Source of the DNA: a virus
IMG/VR virus record: IMGVR_UViG_3300045241_000075
Location: 1 to 38,027 of that record
Reading direction: 5' to 3' (one strand)
Length of the DNA: 38,027 bases
The notes under the pieces are model-generated. The model saw only the letters and a list, made by a program, of their open reading frames with translations, searched no databases and was not told the DNA's origin. This document shows, piece after piece, positions 12,757 to 21,843 of this stretch; the stretch's first letter is position 1; every line of letters begins with the position of its first letter. A program made the translations under genes and the position numbers.

Positions 12757-13476
12757 TCACGTCTTCGGCTTGTGGAACCAGATCGAGTCGTGCTTCCGGT
12801 AGCGGAGTGGATGGCCGGCTTCCCAGAGTTTCGGGTGGTTCGTGTGGGCGACGGTCTTCCCGTCGACGACGACCGACCAGCGTGGTCGTGGTTTGGGTGG
12901 TGTCCACTGGCCGTAGTCGGTGGTGGTGGCGCGGTCGAGGTCGACGCTCAGGCCGGCGACGGTCTGCCCGTTCTGGTACTGCTGGAGCTGGGCGCGCTTA
13001 TCCCACACCCCGCCACTCCAGGCGAGCGTCTGCCACATGTACTTGCACGCCTTCGCGGTGGCGACTGCGCGGATGACAGCGAGGCCACCGTAGACACCGA
13101 CCCGGTCATGGCCGATCGCGTCCGCAGCACCCTTGATATAGGCGACGACGGCGGGGAGTTGGTTCGGTTGGGCGTCGAAGTCGACGGCGAAGTAGATCGG
13201 GACGTTATGTCCGCCGAGTGCCGCTGCTTGCGCGCTAGCGGCTAATGCGTCGGCGTGGCCAGCATTACTCCCGTCGAGGGCACGCGAGCCGGTCGTCTCG
13301 AAGACGGTGACCGTCTCGAGGCCAGCACTGGTGAGCGCCGCTGCCTCGGCTGCTTCGAGGTTCTTCGGGTTCCCCGGCGTCGAGAGGTAGCGGCACGCGA
13401 AGCGCTTCCCCGCCGCGTGGAGAGCCTTCGCGGTGGCCGCGTTGATGGGGCTTGCACAATCCACGCCTTCGATCAT
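12757..13476 (-). CDS. Endolysin, DUF1906 glycoside hydrolase-like
   Basis: 239 residues (AGGAGA before ATG 13476). Residues 1-205 form a DUF1906 (Rv2525c-like) TIM barrel: GVDCASP at the start, FACRYLSTPGNPKN, VPIYFAVDFDAQ, GVYGG and LQQYQNG, with Asp residues after each strand as expected. A 45-residue C-terminal part (WSVVVDGKTVAHTNHP) may bind the wall. It is placed with holin and is the main lysin candidate. Confidence 0.85.
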   Translation of the reverse strand: MIEGVDCASPINAATAKALHAAGKRFACRYLSTPGNPKNLEAAEAAALTSAGLETVTVFETTGSRALDGSNAGHADALAASAQAAALGGHNVPIYFAVDFDAQPNQLPAVVAYIKGAADAIGHDRVGVYGGLAVIRAVATAKACKYMWQTLAWSGGVWDKRAQLQQYQNGQTVAGLSVDLDRATTTDYGQWTPPKPRPRWSVVVDGKTVAHTNHPKLWEAGHPLRYRKHDSIWFHKPKT

Positions 13477-13484
13477 GGTGTCTC

Positions 13485-14039
13485 CTATCTGGTGATGGCG
13501 ATGAGGATTGCGGCGGTAACGCCGCTGATCCCGATGAACGTGCCGAGGACGGCGAACAGGAACGATCGAGCGTCGAGGGCGCCGCGGGCGTGGCCGAGCT
13601 CTTCATCACTCCGGGCTTGGAGCGTCGAGAGGCTCGGAGGGCCGATATCAAGGCGTGAGCGGAGCTCGACGATGACCGCGTCCTGTGCTGCGATCAGGCC
13701 GCGGAGTTCGCGGAACGTGTTCTCGGCTTCGCTGCGCGGCATCTGGAATGTCGCTTGGTCGCGGAGCGATCCGCGGAACTCGTTCTGCGTCTCGTTCACT
13801 TTCGCTTGGGCGATCTCGGCTTTCCCGACGGCTTTCTCTGAGGCGGCGAGGGCTGCGGCGACGGCTTTCTCCGCAGCGGCGAGAGCCGCAGCGACGGCGG
13901 TCGCAGCTTCGTCGAGTCGACCGTCGAGGCGGCGGTCGCGTTCGACCGCGAGGCGCTCCGCCGCTCGCATATCCGTATCGCGGAGCTGCGCGAGGCGGTC
14001 GATCTCGGCTTGGAGCCATACTGACTTGCCTTTACTCAC
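13485..14039 (-). CDS. Coiled-coil protein with C-terminal membrane anchor
   Basis: 184 residues from GTG 14039 in a GTGA overlap. SKGKSVWLQAEIDRLAQLRD opens a long Ala/Glu/Lys coiled coil (repeats of AAEKAVAAALAASEKA). It ends with a membrane segment (FLFAVLGTFIGISGVTAAIL). A family found between tail and lysis genes of actinophages, possibly anchoring or spanning functions in lysis or entry. Confidence 0.7.
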   Translation of the reverse strand: MSKGKSVWLQAEIDRLAQLRDTDMRAAERLAVERDRRLDGRLDEAATAVAAALAAAEKAVAAALAASEKAVGKAEIAQAKVNETQNEFRGSLRDQATFQMPRSEAENTFRELRGLIAAQDAVIVELRSRLDIGPPSLSTLQARSDEELGHARGALDARSFLFAVLGTFIGISGVTAAILIAITR

Positions 14040-14593
14040 GGGTAGGGGCCGCACCACCTAGCGGCGAAGTAACACGGCGCGCCACCCGTAACCCCGGTAA
14101 GGGTAAGGTTCGCGCCGCTCGACTGGAATACGAAGACACCGAAAGACGTCACCGCCGCGATCGCGGCAGCATTCAGGGGCCAGAACCCGGAAGCGCTGAG
14201 GCGACACGGGTTACCACTCGGCCCTAACTCGGATTGGTGCGTGATGATCGGGTTCTGGACTGCGGAGTTTGATATCTGCATCCACCGGCTGCCGGTCGCG
14301 TTCCCGGCGAACTGGACGTCAGCAGTCCAGAAGAAGACGCCAGCGGTCTTCGGCGTGATGAGTGTTGGCGCGCCAGCGTTATCGTGCATCGTGTCCGTGT
14401 CGTAGATGTCGGCCGCGGCGAAGGGGACGATCGTCCCGGTACCACCCGTCGTTACCGAGAGGTTCGCCGTCGACTGGGCGAGACACATCGGCGGGTCGAA
14501 GAGAAAGTTCGAGTTGTCGCGCAGGTACGTGTTCAACTGGGCGGCGAGGAGTTGGCTTCCGGTGACGAAAGTTATTGGCGCTGTCCACGCCAC
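14036..14593 (-). CDS. Tail-tip protein, paralogue 3 (C1q-like)
   Basis: 185 residues from GTG 14593 in a TAGTG overlap. WTAPITFVTGSQLLAAQLNT, RDNSNFLFDPP, DIYDTDTMH and final PCYFAARW are shared with the next two genes. The pattern of beta strands resembles a trimeric C1q/TNF-like receptor-binding domain behind a short N-terminal attachment helix. Confidence 0.7.
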   Translation of the reverse strand: MAWTAPITFVTGSQLLAAQLNTYLRDNSNFLFDPPMCLAQSTANLSVTTGGTGTIVPFAAADIYDTDTMHDNAGAPTLITPKTAGVFFWTADVQFAGNATGSRWMQISNSAVQNPIITHQSELGPSGNPCRLSASGFWPLNAAAIAAVTSFGVFVFQSSGANLTLTGVTGGAPCYFAARWCGPYP

Positions 14594-15141
14594 TAGACAC
14601 CAGCTCCGACCCACGAAGCTCCGAAGTAGCATGGCGCGAATCCGCCGCCGATGCCGGCGGTCGTCCCGTCGATCTGGAGTGCCTGCCCACTGCCCTGATA
14701 CGCCTCGACTTCCATGTACTCACCGACGAGCATGTCGATCAGGGTAGAACAGTTCAACCGGACGAATGCGCCCGCTAACGGTGCGAGTTCGCACGCGCCA
14801 GCGACCTCCGTAGCACCATCCTGGAAGAGGCGTATGTGGCGCTGCCCCGTCGCTGCGTTGTCGAACTGGAGGGCAGCGGCGAAGAGGTAGACGCCAGCCG
14901 TGTTGATGGTGATCTGCGTATTGTTCTGCGTGGGGTCGTGCATCGTGTCGGTGTCGTAGAAGTCGGAGCCGTTGAATGCGATCGCCGTTTCGGCGCTGTC
15001 GGGGATCGTCATGTTGGTGACGCGTCTGGCGAGTACCATCGGCGGCTGATAGAGGAAGAGGAGGTTGTCGCGGATATCGGTATTCAGCGTCGCGGCTGGG
15101 AGCGCGGCGCCGCTGACGAATGTGATCGGCGCATTCCACAC
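14593..15141 (-). CDS. Tail-tip protein, paralogue 2 (C1q-like)
   Basis: 182 residues, GTG start right after the previous TAG. WNAPITFVSGAALPAATLNT, RDNLLFLYQPPMVLA, DFYDTDTMH and PCYFGASW match the flanking paralogues; loops between strands differ most. Likely a subunit of the host-contact structure. Confidence 0.7.
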   Translation of the reverse strand: MWNAPITFVSGAALPAATLNTDIRDNLLFLYQPPMVLARRVTNMTIPDSAETAIAFNGSDFYDTDTMHDPTQNNTQITINTAGVYLFAAALQFDNAATGQRHIRLFQDGATEVAGACELAPLAGAFVRLNCSTLIDMLVGEYMEVEAYQGSGQALQIDGTTAGIGGGFAPCYFGASWVGAGV

Positions 15142-15687
15142 CTAGCCAGCGCCGATCCAGTTCGCAGCGAAATAGCACGGCCCAGGCCCGGGACTGTTGT
15201 CCTGCGTCCCCGTGATCGAGAGGCCAGCACCACTCGCTTGGAAGACCTGGAGCTCGACGAAGTCCGTCACCGCTAGTTTCCACTGGACACCCACCGTGAG
15301 ACGCACTGGATGGCCAGAGTCGGGGCTGAGGAGGGATTCGCCGGCGAGTTCCGTCGCAGAGTTCAGGAGGATCCGCGCGTGGCGCTGCCCAGTCGCGTTC
15401 GGCCCGAACTGGACTGTCCCGGTGATGAAGAACGCACCAGCCGTGTTGCAGGTCAGGCGCGAGCTGTTCGTAACGTTGCTGTGCATCGTGTCCGTGTCGT
15501 AGATGTCAGTGTCGATGAACGGGACGCTCGTATCAGCGCCCGTACCGATCGCGACGTTCGATAAGCGCGTGGCGAGGACAGCTGGTGGATCCTGGAGGAA
15601 GTTCGTGTTGTCGCGGACGTGCGCGTTCATCTGCGCCGCCGTGACGACGTTCCCCGAGACCCAGGTGATCGGCGTCGTCCACGCCAC
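15142..15687 (-). CDS. Tail-tip protein, paralogue 1 (C1q-like)
   Basis: 181 residues, GTG following TAA. WTTPITWVSGNVVTAAQMNA, VRDNTNFLQDPPAVLATRL, DIYDTDTMH, VQFGPNATGQRHARI and PCYFAANW. First of the tandem set after the tail tip genes. Confidence 0.7.
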   Translation of the reverse strand: MAWTTPITWVSGNVVTAAQMNAHVRDNTNFLQDPPAVLATRLSNVAIGTGADTSVPFIDTDIYDTDTMHSNVTNSSRLTCNTAGAFFITGTVQFGPNATGQRHARILLNSATELAGESLLSPDSGHPVRLTVGVQWKLAVTDFVELQVFQASGAGLSITGTQDNSPGPGPCYFAANWIGAG

Positions 15688-15972
15688 TTAGTCGACCTTG
15701 CAGCCATGCTCGAGGTTCTCCTCGACGAGCCGACCGATCGTCTCTCCGGGCAGCCAGTTCCGCGTCTTCGGATCGGGCCGCTGATTCAACAGCTGGGTGA
15801 TCCGTTTCGCCACGGTCGGCGCTGGCCAGATGACGTCGTACACCGAGCCGCACTCGCCGCAACGCATCACCCGCTGCCCAGGGTCGAGGAGTTCAGCGGC
15901 GCGGCACTCGGAGTCCGCGACCCACCGTCCGTGGTTCGCGTAGGCACGCGTGACCGGCCGAGCGAGACGCAC
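15688..15972 (-). CDS. Small zinc-ribbon protein in tail region
   Basis: 94 residues, probable GTG start (no clear ribosome site). CGECGSVYDVIWPAPTVAKR combines a CxxC with an earlier Cys. The C-terminal part (IGRLVEENLEHGC) is helical. Not a known tail component; it may help assembly or contact metal in the tip. Confidence 0.55.
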   Translation of the reverse strand: MRLARPVTRAYANHGRWVADSECRAAELLDPGQRVMRCGECGSVYDVIWPAPTVAKRITQLLNQRPDPKTRNWLPGETIGRLVEENLEHGCKVD

Positions 15973-15992
15973 GGGTGGGATGAGAGGCGTGT

Positions 15993-17258
15993 CTAGTATG
16001 TGAGGAGGCTGACGCTCGAGTTGAGTTTGCCGTGCGTCGCATCATTCAGGAGGAACTGGTTCGCGAACGATGTGAGCTTGATCGGGCTGATACCGAGGGT
16101 GACTTGCCAGTCATCCATCCCCGGACTCGTCTGGTGGTTGATCTGTTCGACATAGCCTTGGAGGTTGATGACGTTCCCACTCGGTGGGTGCTTGATGACC
16201 TGCACCCGGTAGGAGATCTCGAGGGGTAGGAGCGCCGGCCATGAGACGGTCGAGTTGAAGACGGGTTGGATAGCCACCGCATCAAACCGTGTGAGCGCCG
16301 CAGCCGATGTTTGGACGATCCACTGGGCCTGGTCGTACCCCTCATTCGGCGTCGGCACCAAGGTCGTGTTCTGCCACGACGCGATACCCTGATTCGCCTG
16401 GCTCCCCGTGTCATCGACCTGGTAGGTGACGCCCATAGCGTCGGTGATGATCGCCTCGTTATAGAGCTGCTGGTCATCCGTGACAGGGGTGAGCGTCATG
16501 TACTCAGGGTTCGCGATGTTCGAGTCGTCCAAGGTGGCTTGGACACTCGTAGATGTTCCTGTCTGCGCCCTGTGGTACCGGTTCTGGAAGGTGATCGTCC
16601 CATCCCGCGCGACGAAGAACGCGCCGTACTCAGACTGCTCGACCTGCTGGCACATGTTCAGTGCGCTCGTGGTCGTGTTGTAGTTCGCCGTGATCACGCC
16701 GGGGGTGACAGAGACGGGCAACGCGGTGGGTGCGGGGACAGCGACGATCTGACTCAACCCCGCATCAAGCGACGTGGGGAGGTTCGTCGCCGCCGCAGCC
16801 AGCACCCTGCTGATCCGCGCGTCCGACGACTCCTGGACGATCCCCGCGAGCGGCGTCGGATAGCCAGCACCATTCAACAACAGGAACGCGTCAGCGCACG
16901 TCACGGTCACCGTCTCCTCACCTTGCGTATAGTCCGACCCCCACGACTGGACAAACCCGTCGAAGATGGGATAGTTGACGGCGCTGTACGTGGCGAGGAG
17001 GCGGATCCGCTTCCGCGGCACCACATTCGGATACGCGGGACTGTTCGTGTACGTCGGGTCGAAGTACCCATCCCGGTTGTCGAGGGTGAGGCTCATCGCC
17101 CCCGTGTTGAAACTCGAGAAGACGTTCGGCCGGCCACGACTCGTCTGGAACGACAAGAGCTTCCCCGAGATATCCGTCCACTGCGGGCTCGCGGCGAGAG
17201 CACCCGTCTTGAACGCGCACTGCAAGATCGGCGCTGGCCAGTCAGCGACAGGACTCAC
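15993..17258 (-). CDS. Minor tail/tip protein downstream of tape measure
   Basis: 421 residues from GTG 17258 in a GTGA overlap with the tape measure gene. DRDGYFDP-type motif (LTLDNRDGYFDPTYTNSP), KRIRLLATYSAVNYPIFDGF and DYTQGEETVTVTCADAFLLL are typical of actinophage distal tail/minor tail proteins that combine Dit- and tail-hub-like domains. The whole hub appears to be served by this single protein. Confidence 0.75.
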   Translation of the reverse strand: MSPVADWPAPILQCAFKTGALAASPQWTDISGKLLSFQTSRGRPNVFSSFNTGAMSLTLDNRDGYFDPTYTNSPAYPNVVPRKRIRLLATYSAVNYPIFDGFVQSWGSDYTQGEETVTVTCADAFLLLNGAGYPTPLAGIVQESSDARISRVLAAAATNLPTSLDAGLSQIVAVPAPTALPVSVTPGVITANYNTTTSALNMCQQVEQSEYGAFFVARDGTITFQNRYHRAQTGTSTSVQATLDDSNIANPEYMTLTPVTDDQQLYNEAIITDAMGVTYQVDDTGSQANQGIASWQNTTLVPTPNEGYDQAQWIVQTSAAALTRFDAVAIQPVFNSTVSWPALLPLEISYRVQVIKHPPSGNVINLQGYVEQINHQTSPGMDDWQVTLGISPIKLTSFANQFLLNDATHGKLNSSVSLLTY

Positions 17259-18898
17259 CGGAGCACAGCCCCCGTCGCGAGACGCGGCCCGTTACCACGC
17301 CGCACCGAGTTCTGGAACGCCTTCATGACAGCGTCCTCCAACGCGCTCTGATGGATGAGCGAACCCTGGACATTGACGACCACGATCGCGCTCGGGCCGC
17401 CACTCACACTCGGCGTGACGACCGCAGAAGGATGGAAGCCACTCGTCCGACCCGTCCCCGTCGGCGTCCCACCACCAACGATATTGCCGACGCCGTGGAT
17501 GATCGACATGAGCCATCCTGGTGGACTCGGCCAGTTGATACTCACGTTCATTACACTCTCGACGGCGATAACGAGCTTGTTCCACGCGGACTTGATGGCT
17601 CCGATGACACCCTCCGCGAGCGTGCGGATAACACCCCACGCCGCGTCAATATTCGACTTGATCGCATATGCCGCACCCATAGCCGCCTTGGTGAACTGCG
17701 ACAGGAGCCAGTTCGCACCTTCCATCGTGAGCTGGTGCGTCTTGGCAAATAACGCGCTCCACGCCTGCCAGAAACCCTGCGCGCTGATCTTCCCCGCCTG
17801 GATGAGAGCCTGCTCGAGGAACGTCCCCATCTCCTTCGCCGCGCCACTACCGATCAACCCCTGCCGAATCTGAGCGCCGATCTTCTGACCCTGCTTCGAG
17901 AAGTCATGCCGGTTGAACCAGTCGATGAACGGTTGGAAGATCCCATCGACCTGATGCGAAACACCGCCAGGAGCGCCATGCGCGAAGTCGAACTTCACAT
18001 TCCGCAGCTGGATCGTCTTCCCGAACAAGTACCCCGTGAGCTGGTGGAAGAGATTCGCCGCTGCCTGCTCACCAGCGCCCTGGCTGAACGCGAACTGGAA
18101 CGCGAGGCGGATCGGCCGTGCGAACCAGTGCGCGATCTGCTCGATCGCCTGCTGCGCACCCTGCACACCCGTCGTCGACAAGCTATGGAACGCCTGCGAG
18201 AGATTCATATGCGCCAACTGGTTGAAATACTGCAAGGCATCCCTCACCATGCTCGCAGCCTTCAAGAAGTACGGCATGAAGTCCCGAGCCAGCGCCAGAC
18301 CAACCTTGTGGATCTCACCGCTGATATCCGCCAACGCCTGGCGGAATGGTGTGAACTCCTTCAAGCCACTGCTTTTCGCGGTATACGCTGCGAGAGCGAT
18401 CGCACCACCGAGACCACCGAGTAACGCGACCAGCACGACAAGCGGCCCAGTGAAATCAGCGACGATCGCGATCAACGTCCCCAAAACATTCGTGAGAAGC
18501 ACCACCGCAGCGACGACGCCGATGATAACGAGCGGCGATGCGGTGAGTAGCGCCAGCCACGTATTCCAAACGCCACCAGAAGATGTGCCCTGCGCGACGA
18601 TGTTCCCCGTCTTGTCGAACGTCATCCCGAACTCGTTCAGCTTCGAGTCGAGAGCTCCGATCGCGTCACCATTCTCATTGGTAGCGCGCTTCCAGTTCTC
18701 CAAATCCTGGATCGTCCGGCTGGTGCGGTTCGACCAGTTCCGACCCATGATCGCGCTGGTCGCGTCGAACTCGACCATCTTCCGTTTCTGAGAGTCGATC
18801 TCATGACCGAGTGTGCCGAGCGCGGCGTCAGCTTCAGCTATTGCTCTTACGAGGTCGTCTGCGTCCCCGGTGATCGAAACTCGAATGTCGTCGGCCAC
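17255..18898 (-). CDS. Tape measure protein
   Basis: 547 residues from GTG 18898, preceded by GGAGGTGAT, the best ribosome site in the window. N-terminal coiled coil (VRAIAEADAALGTLGHEIDS), hydrophobic hairpins at about 115-180, helical middle and Gly/Pro-rich end. No lysozyme or peptidase domain seen. At about 0.15 nm per residue, known for tape measures, the tail should be near 80 nm: short for a siphovirus. Confidence 0.9.
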   Translation of the reverse strand: MADDIRVSITGDADDLVRAIAEADAALGTLGHEIDSQKRKMVEFDATSAIMGRNWSNRTSRTIQDLENWKRATNENGDAIGALDSKLNEFGMTFDKTGNIVAQGTSSGGVWNTWLALLTASPLVIIGVVAAVVLLTNVLGTLIAIVADFTGPLVVLVALLGGLGGAIALAAYTAKSSGLKEFTPFRQALADISGEIHKVGLALARDFMPYFLKAASMVRDALQYFNQLAHMNLSQAFHSLSTTGVQGAQQAIEQIAHWFARPIRLAFQFAFSQGAGEQAAANLFHQLTGYLFGKTIQLRNVKFDFAHGAPGGVSHQVDGIFQPFIDWFNRHDFSKQGQKIGAQIRQGLIGSGAAKEMGTFLEQALIQAGKISAQGFWQAWSALFAKTHQLTMEGANWLLSQFTKAAMGAAYAIKSNIDAAWGVIRTLAEGVIGAIKSAWNKLVIAVESVMNVSINWPSPPGWLMSIIHGVGNIVGGGTPTGTGRTSGFHPSAVVTPSVSGGPSAIVVVNVQGSLIHQSALEDAVMKAFQNSVRRGNGPRLATGAVLR

Positions 18899-18905
18899 TA
18901 GGAGA

Positions 18906-19393
18906 TCACCTCCCGCTCGCTGCTGCCTTGTGCGCGGCTTCCTCGGCGCGGAGGTAGTCGCTGATCAGTGTGAGTTCGCGCAACGTCAGCTGGCCGGTTT
19001 CCCAGGGTCTGATGCCAGCGACGCGGTAGAGGTTCGGGTGCCAGAGCTGGCGAGGGTCGTCACCGAGGCGCCACGCTTTGCTGCGGCGCGCCTTGCCGCC
19101 CTGTTGGTAGGAGGGTCAGCCATCACCGGCTCGATATCGCCGAGTTTGAGCTCGCCGATCGCCTGGTAGTTGACTGTCTCCCCGGCGTGGAGCTTGGCGA
19201 TGATGATGAGGCCGATGAGCTGGCCGAACATGCTGGGTCGCTCGTTCCCGTTCGGGTATGCGAACTTCTCCAACAACTGGGCGTCGTCGAGTGTCCAGTC
19301 GTCCCGGTCGGGGATGTCGTATTCGACGCCCTCAACCTTGATCTTCGTGGGAAGCTGCGCCTCCTCGTTGGGAGGCGTGGGGGTTACTGCCAT
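18906..19393 (-). CDS. Tail assembly chaperone, -1 frameshift form (gpGT-like)
   Basis: In the -1 frame from about 19076 down to the TGA at 18906-18908 the sequence KAWRLGDDPRQLWHPNLYRV, then RPWETGQLTLRELTLISDYL, is clearly coding and is a typical gpT end. The -1 frame opens at 19115, so slippage falls within about 19076-19115. The best site is GCA-AAG at 19076-19081, where AAG can re-pair as AAA. The product is about 162 residues; it ends eight bases before the tape measure start. Confidence 0.8.
18986..19393 (-). CDS. Tail assembly chaperone, short form (gpG-like)
   Basis: 135 residues from ATG 19393 (AGGAG upstream). KVEGVEYDIPDRDDWTLDDA and EKFAYPNGNERPSMFGQL are typical of chaperone N-domains. 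After about residue 105 the zero frame turns into Ser/Thr/Ala-rich sequence, as expected for a read past the frameshift site. Confidence 0.85.
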   Translation of the reverse strand: MAVTPTPPNEEAQLPTKIKVEGVEYDIPDRDDWTLDDAQLLEKFAYPNGNERPSMFGQLIGLIIIAKLHAGETVNYQAIGELKLGDIEPVMADPPTNRAARRAAAKRGASVTTLASSGTRTSTASLASDPGKPAS

Positions 19394-19402
19394 GAATCTC
19401 CT

Positions 19403-19834
19403 TTAGAGGCCGGCGGCTTCGCGGGTGCGGAGCAGCATCAACGTGAAGTGGTCACCGAGGACGCTGCGTTCGGCTTCGGCGGCGGGGTGCATGAACGCGC
19501 GGCCGTGGTACTCGTACCGCTTCGGGTACGAGTAGTGCGGGTATTGGGCGCTCGAGCTGGTCGAGTATTCGGTGATCGTCGCCCTGTTCACGGAGGAGGA
19601 TGCGCGGATCTTCGAGATGAGCGCTCCTGGGTGCGGGTCGCGGCTCGGGGTGTACTTCCCGGCGCCGGTCAAACCCTGCGCCTCCGCCATGAGGCGTGCG
19701 ACGTCACGCGTCTCGTTCGCGATAGCACGCATCGTCCGGGCTTGTTCTACGGGGAGGATCGTGTTGTAGCGAGCGAAGCCGCTGACGAGCTCGTCGAGGC
19801 CATGCTCCTTGATCCCCATCTTGAACCCCGCCAT
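19403..19834 (-). CDS. HK97 gp10-like tail completion protein
   Basis: 143 residues. LDELVSGFARYNTILPVEQA then ETRDVARLMAEAQGLTGAGK and a Tyr-rich end (YPHYSYPKRYEYHGRAFMHP) recall the gp10/minor capsid group that joins head and tail. Lies between tail tube and chaperone. Confidence 0.65.
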   Translation of the reverse strand: MAGFKMGIKEHGLDELVSGFARYNTILPVEQARTMRAIANETRDVARLMAEAQGLTGAGKYTPSRDPHPGALISKIRASSSVNRATITEYSTSSSAQYPHYSYPKRYEYHGRAFMHPAAEAERSVLGDHFTLMLLRTREAAGL

Positions 19835-21148
19835 CTAGAGCGCGGTGTCCGTCGTGTAGATGAACGTCGTCATGACGTTGTCGCCGGCCGTGTCGTTCAC
19901 GGCCTTGAATGGGAGGGTGATCGGCACGACATCCACGCTCGCGACTTGGGGTGTCGTCCCGTCGAACCTGGCGGCGGGGATCGTGATGCTGAGCGTCTGG
20001 TTGTAGACGGGTGTTACCGACTCGATGAAGGGCCCAGTCCACACGAATGTGAGGGCGGGCATCGTCTGGTTCACGAATAGGTTGTACGCCGTGAGGTCGG
20101 TGAACTCGGCGGTGACCGATCCCGAGATGTCGAAGAGCGCGTTGGGGACTGGTTCCTTCTTGAGGGTGTTGCCACGGATGAAGTACCGCTCGCCGATGAT
20201 GTTGTTCGTCCCGGTAAGGGTAAACGCGTTGATGTCCTGGTTCGTGCCGCCGATCGTCATGACGCCCTGCCCGAAGTGGAACTGTGCCTGGTTCGACGGG
20301 AAACTCGCGGCGGCGAGCGCCGTCGCCGTGGATTCATCCTGCGCGTCGAACGTGACCGTCAACGTCAGGAGGTTGTCGAGAGACTGGTCGAGTTGCCACT
20401 GCGCGACCTTGCAGCCCTGATACGTGAACGGCTGGACGACGCCGTTCGTACCGGGGACGCCCTTCTGGAGGGTGAGCGACTGTCCGGTCTGGTCGACGAC
20501 GGTGTAGGTGTGTTTCCGGGTGAGGACACCGTTCGTTGGGGTCGTGATCGCGCTCGCGCCGAAGCACGCGCGGAAGAGCATCGACATTCCGATCGCGCTG
20601 ACGTCGAAGACGATCGCGCCGCCGGCGCCTTTCCGGTTCGCGTAGGTGCGGTCTTGGCGGAGGAAGAGGTTCCCCGACCGGATCGCTGGGGATTCGATGC
20701 GCTGGATCGTCTCCGCGAGCGTCTCGCTGCGGAACTCGAGGAAGCGGGTGACGGTGACGGGTGTCCCGTACCCGGTGGCGGGTGTGGTGATCGCGGGGAC
20801 GACGGTGTTCGTGCCACCCGTGAGAGCGCCCGTGGCGGCTGTCAGCAGCGGCGGCGCGCCCTGGTTCAGCGCAGCCCACGGCCCGACGAACGTGACGGTG
20901 ACGGGTGTACCCGGCGCTGGGCCACCCGCGCAGGTGCAGCCGAGAGGGCCGATGTTCGTGAGCGCCTGCAAAGCGGTCGCGACGACGCTCGACGCGCTGT
21001 TCCACACGATCGGGGCGGTCGTCTGCCCCGCGAATGAGAGGGTGTAGGTGCCACCGGTCTGTGTGCCATAGGTGATCGTCTGGACTTGGTTCGTGTAGAC
21101 CTCTTGCGCCATCCCGACCTGGGCGGCGATTCCCGATGCAACAGCCAT
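19835..21148 (-). CDS. Major tail tube protein with inserted domain
   Basis: 437 residues (GGAAGGTGAG before ATG). The tube core includes FRSETLAETIQRIESPA, RKHTYTVVDQTGQSLTLQKG and QGCKVAQWQLDQSLDNLLTL. An extra domain of about 80 residues near the N-terminus (GGTYTLSFAGQTTAPIVWNS, VVATALQALTNIGPLGC, ALTGGTN) is a repeat unit known from actinobacterial surface proteins; it probably decorates the outside of the tail. Confidence 0.8.
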   Translation of the reverse strand: MAVASGIAAQVGMAQEVYTNQVQTITYGTQTGGTYTLSFAGQTTAPIVWNSASSVVATALQALTNIGPLGCTCAGGPAPGTPVTVTFVGPWAALNQGAPPLLTAATGALTGGTNTVVPAITTPATGYGTPVTVTRFLEFRSETLAETIQRIESPAIRSGNLFLRQDRTYANRKGAGGAIVFDVSAIGMSMLFRACFGASAITTPTNGVLTRKHTYTVVDQTGQSLTLQKGVPGTNGVVQPFTYQGCKVAQWQLDQSLDNLLTLTVTFDAQDESTATALAAASFPSNQAQFHFGQGVMTIGGTNQDINAFTLTGTNNIIGERYFIRGNTLKKEPVPNALFDISGSVTAEFTDLTAYNLFVNQTMPALTFVWTGPFIESVTPVYNQTLSITIPAARFDGTTPQVASVDVVPITLPFKAVNDTAGDNVMTTFIYTTDTAL

Positions 21149-21150
21149 CG

Positions 21151-21396
21151 CTACTCACCTTCCTTCGCCGCCGGTTTCGCCGGCTTGTGGTGTGGTTTGA
21201 CTAGCTCCCAGTTCGATGCTTGTTCGAGCAACCGCTCCGCGAGACTGCGCGGGAAGTCTGCGATGCCCTTGTGCGCGACGTGGGCGAGCATCCCCGCGGC
21301 GCTCGCCTCGTCGACGCTCTGCGGCGTGTACTGGACGTCGGTGGGGATGAGGACGTCGACACCGTCAGCGTGTGGCCCGATGTAACGAATGCGCAT
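21151..21396 (-). CDS. Small head-tail region protein
   Basis: 81 residues. MRIRYIGPHADGVDVLIPTD, then ERLLEQASNWELVKP and a Lys/Pro/Ala tail. Sequences like this follow connector genes in siphoviruses; role not known. Confidence 0.6.
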   Translation of the reverse strand: MRIRYIGPHADGVDVLIPTDVQYTPQSVDEASAAGMLAHVAHKGIADFPRSLAERLLEQASNWELVKPHHKPAKPAAKEGE

Positions 21397-21405
21397 AGTG
21401 GTCTC

Positions 21406-21843
21406 CTAGATCCTGGCTCGTGCGAACATGGTCACGTCTAACTCGCCGCTCCGTGTCTGCCCGTCGTAGCCGGGTCGGAGTTCCGACGTCTGCATCTCTG
21501 TCCACCTGACTGTCCCACCGAGGGTGATATCGCCGACGCCCATCCTGACGGCTTGTTCGAGCTCGGCTTGGAGGGCGTAGGCGCGGTTCTCGACTGTGGT
21601 CGCGTCGGCACCGCCTTCCTGGATCACGATGATCGCGACACTGACGGTCAGGTATTCCTCGCGGTGGATGGCGGGCATCGTCGGGAAGTTCTGCTTCACG
21701 CGGACTCGGTGGACGGCGATGAGTTCCTTGGATGGTGTGCCTTGTGGTTGTCCGCTCGCGATCTGGACGCCGGCGAGGTTCGGCCGCGCCTTCAACGCTG
21801 AGATGATCGCGGTCTTCATGGCAGGTGCGACGCTCGTGGCCAT
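21406..21843 (-). CDS. Tail terminator-like protein
   Basis: 145 residues from ATG in a TAATG overlap. IISALKARPNLAGVQIASG, HREEYLTVSVAIIVIQEGG and ENRAYALQAELEQAVRM fit the size and secondary structure of the gpU/tail-terminator or neck family. Assigned mostly by position. Confidence 0.6.
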   Translation of the reverse strand: MATSVAPAMKTAIISALKARPNLAGVQIASGQPQGTPSKELIAVHRVRVKQNFPTMPAIHREEYLTVSVAIIVIQEGGADATTVENRAYALQAELEQAVRMGVGDITLGGTVRWTEMQTSELRPGYDGQTRSGELDVTMFARARI

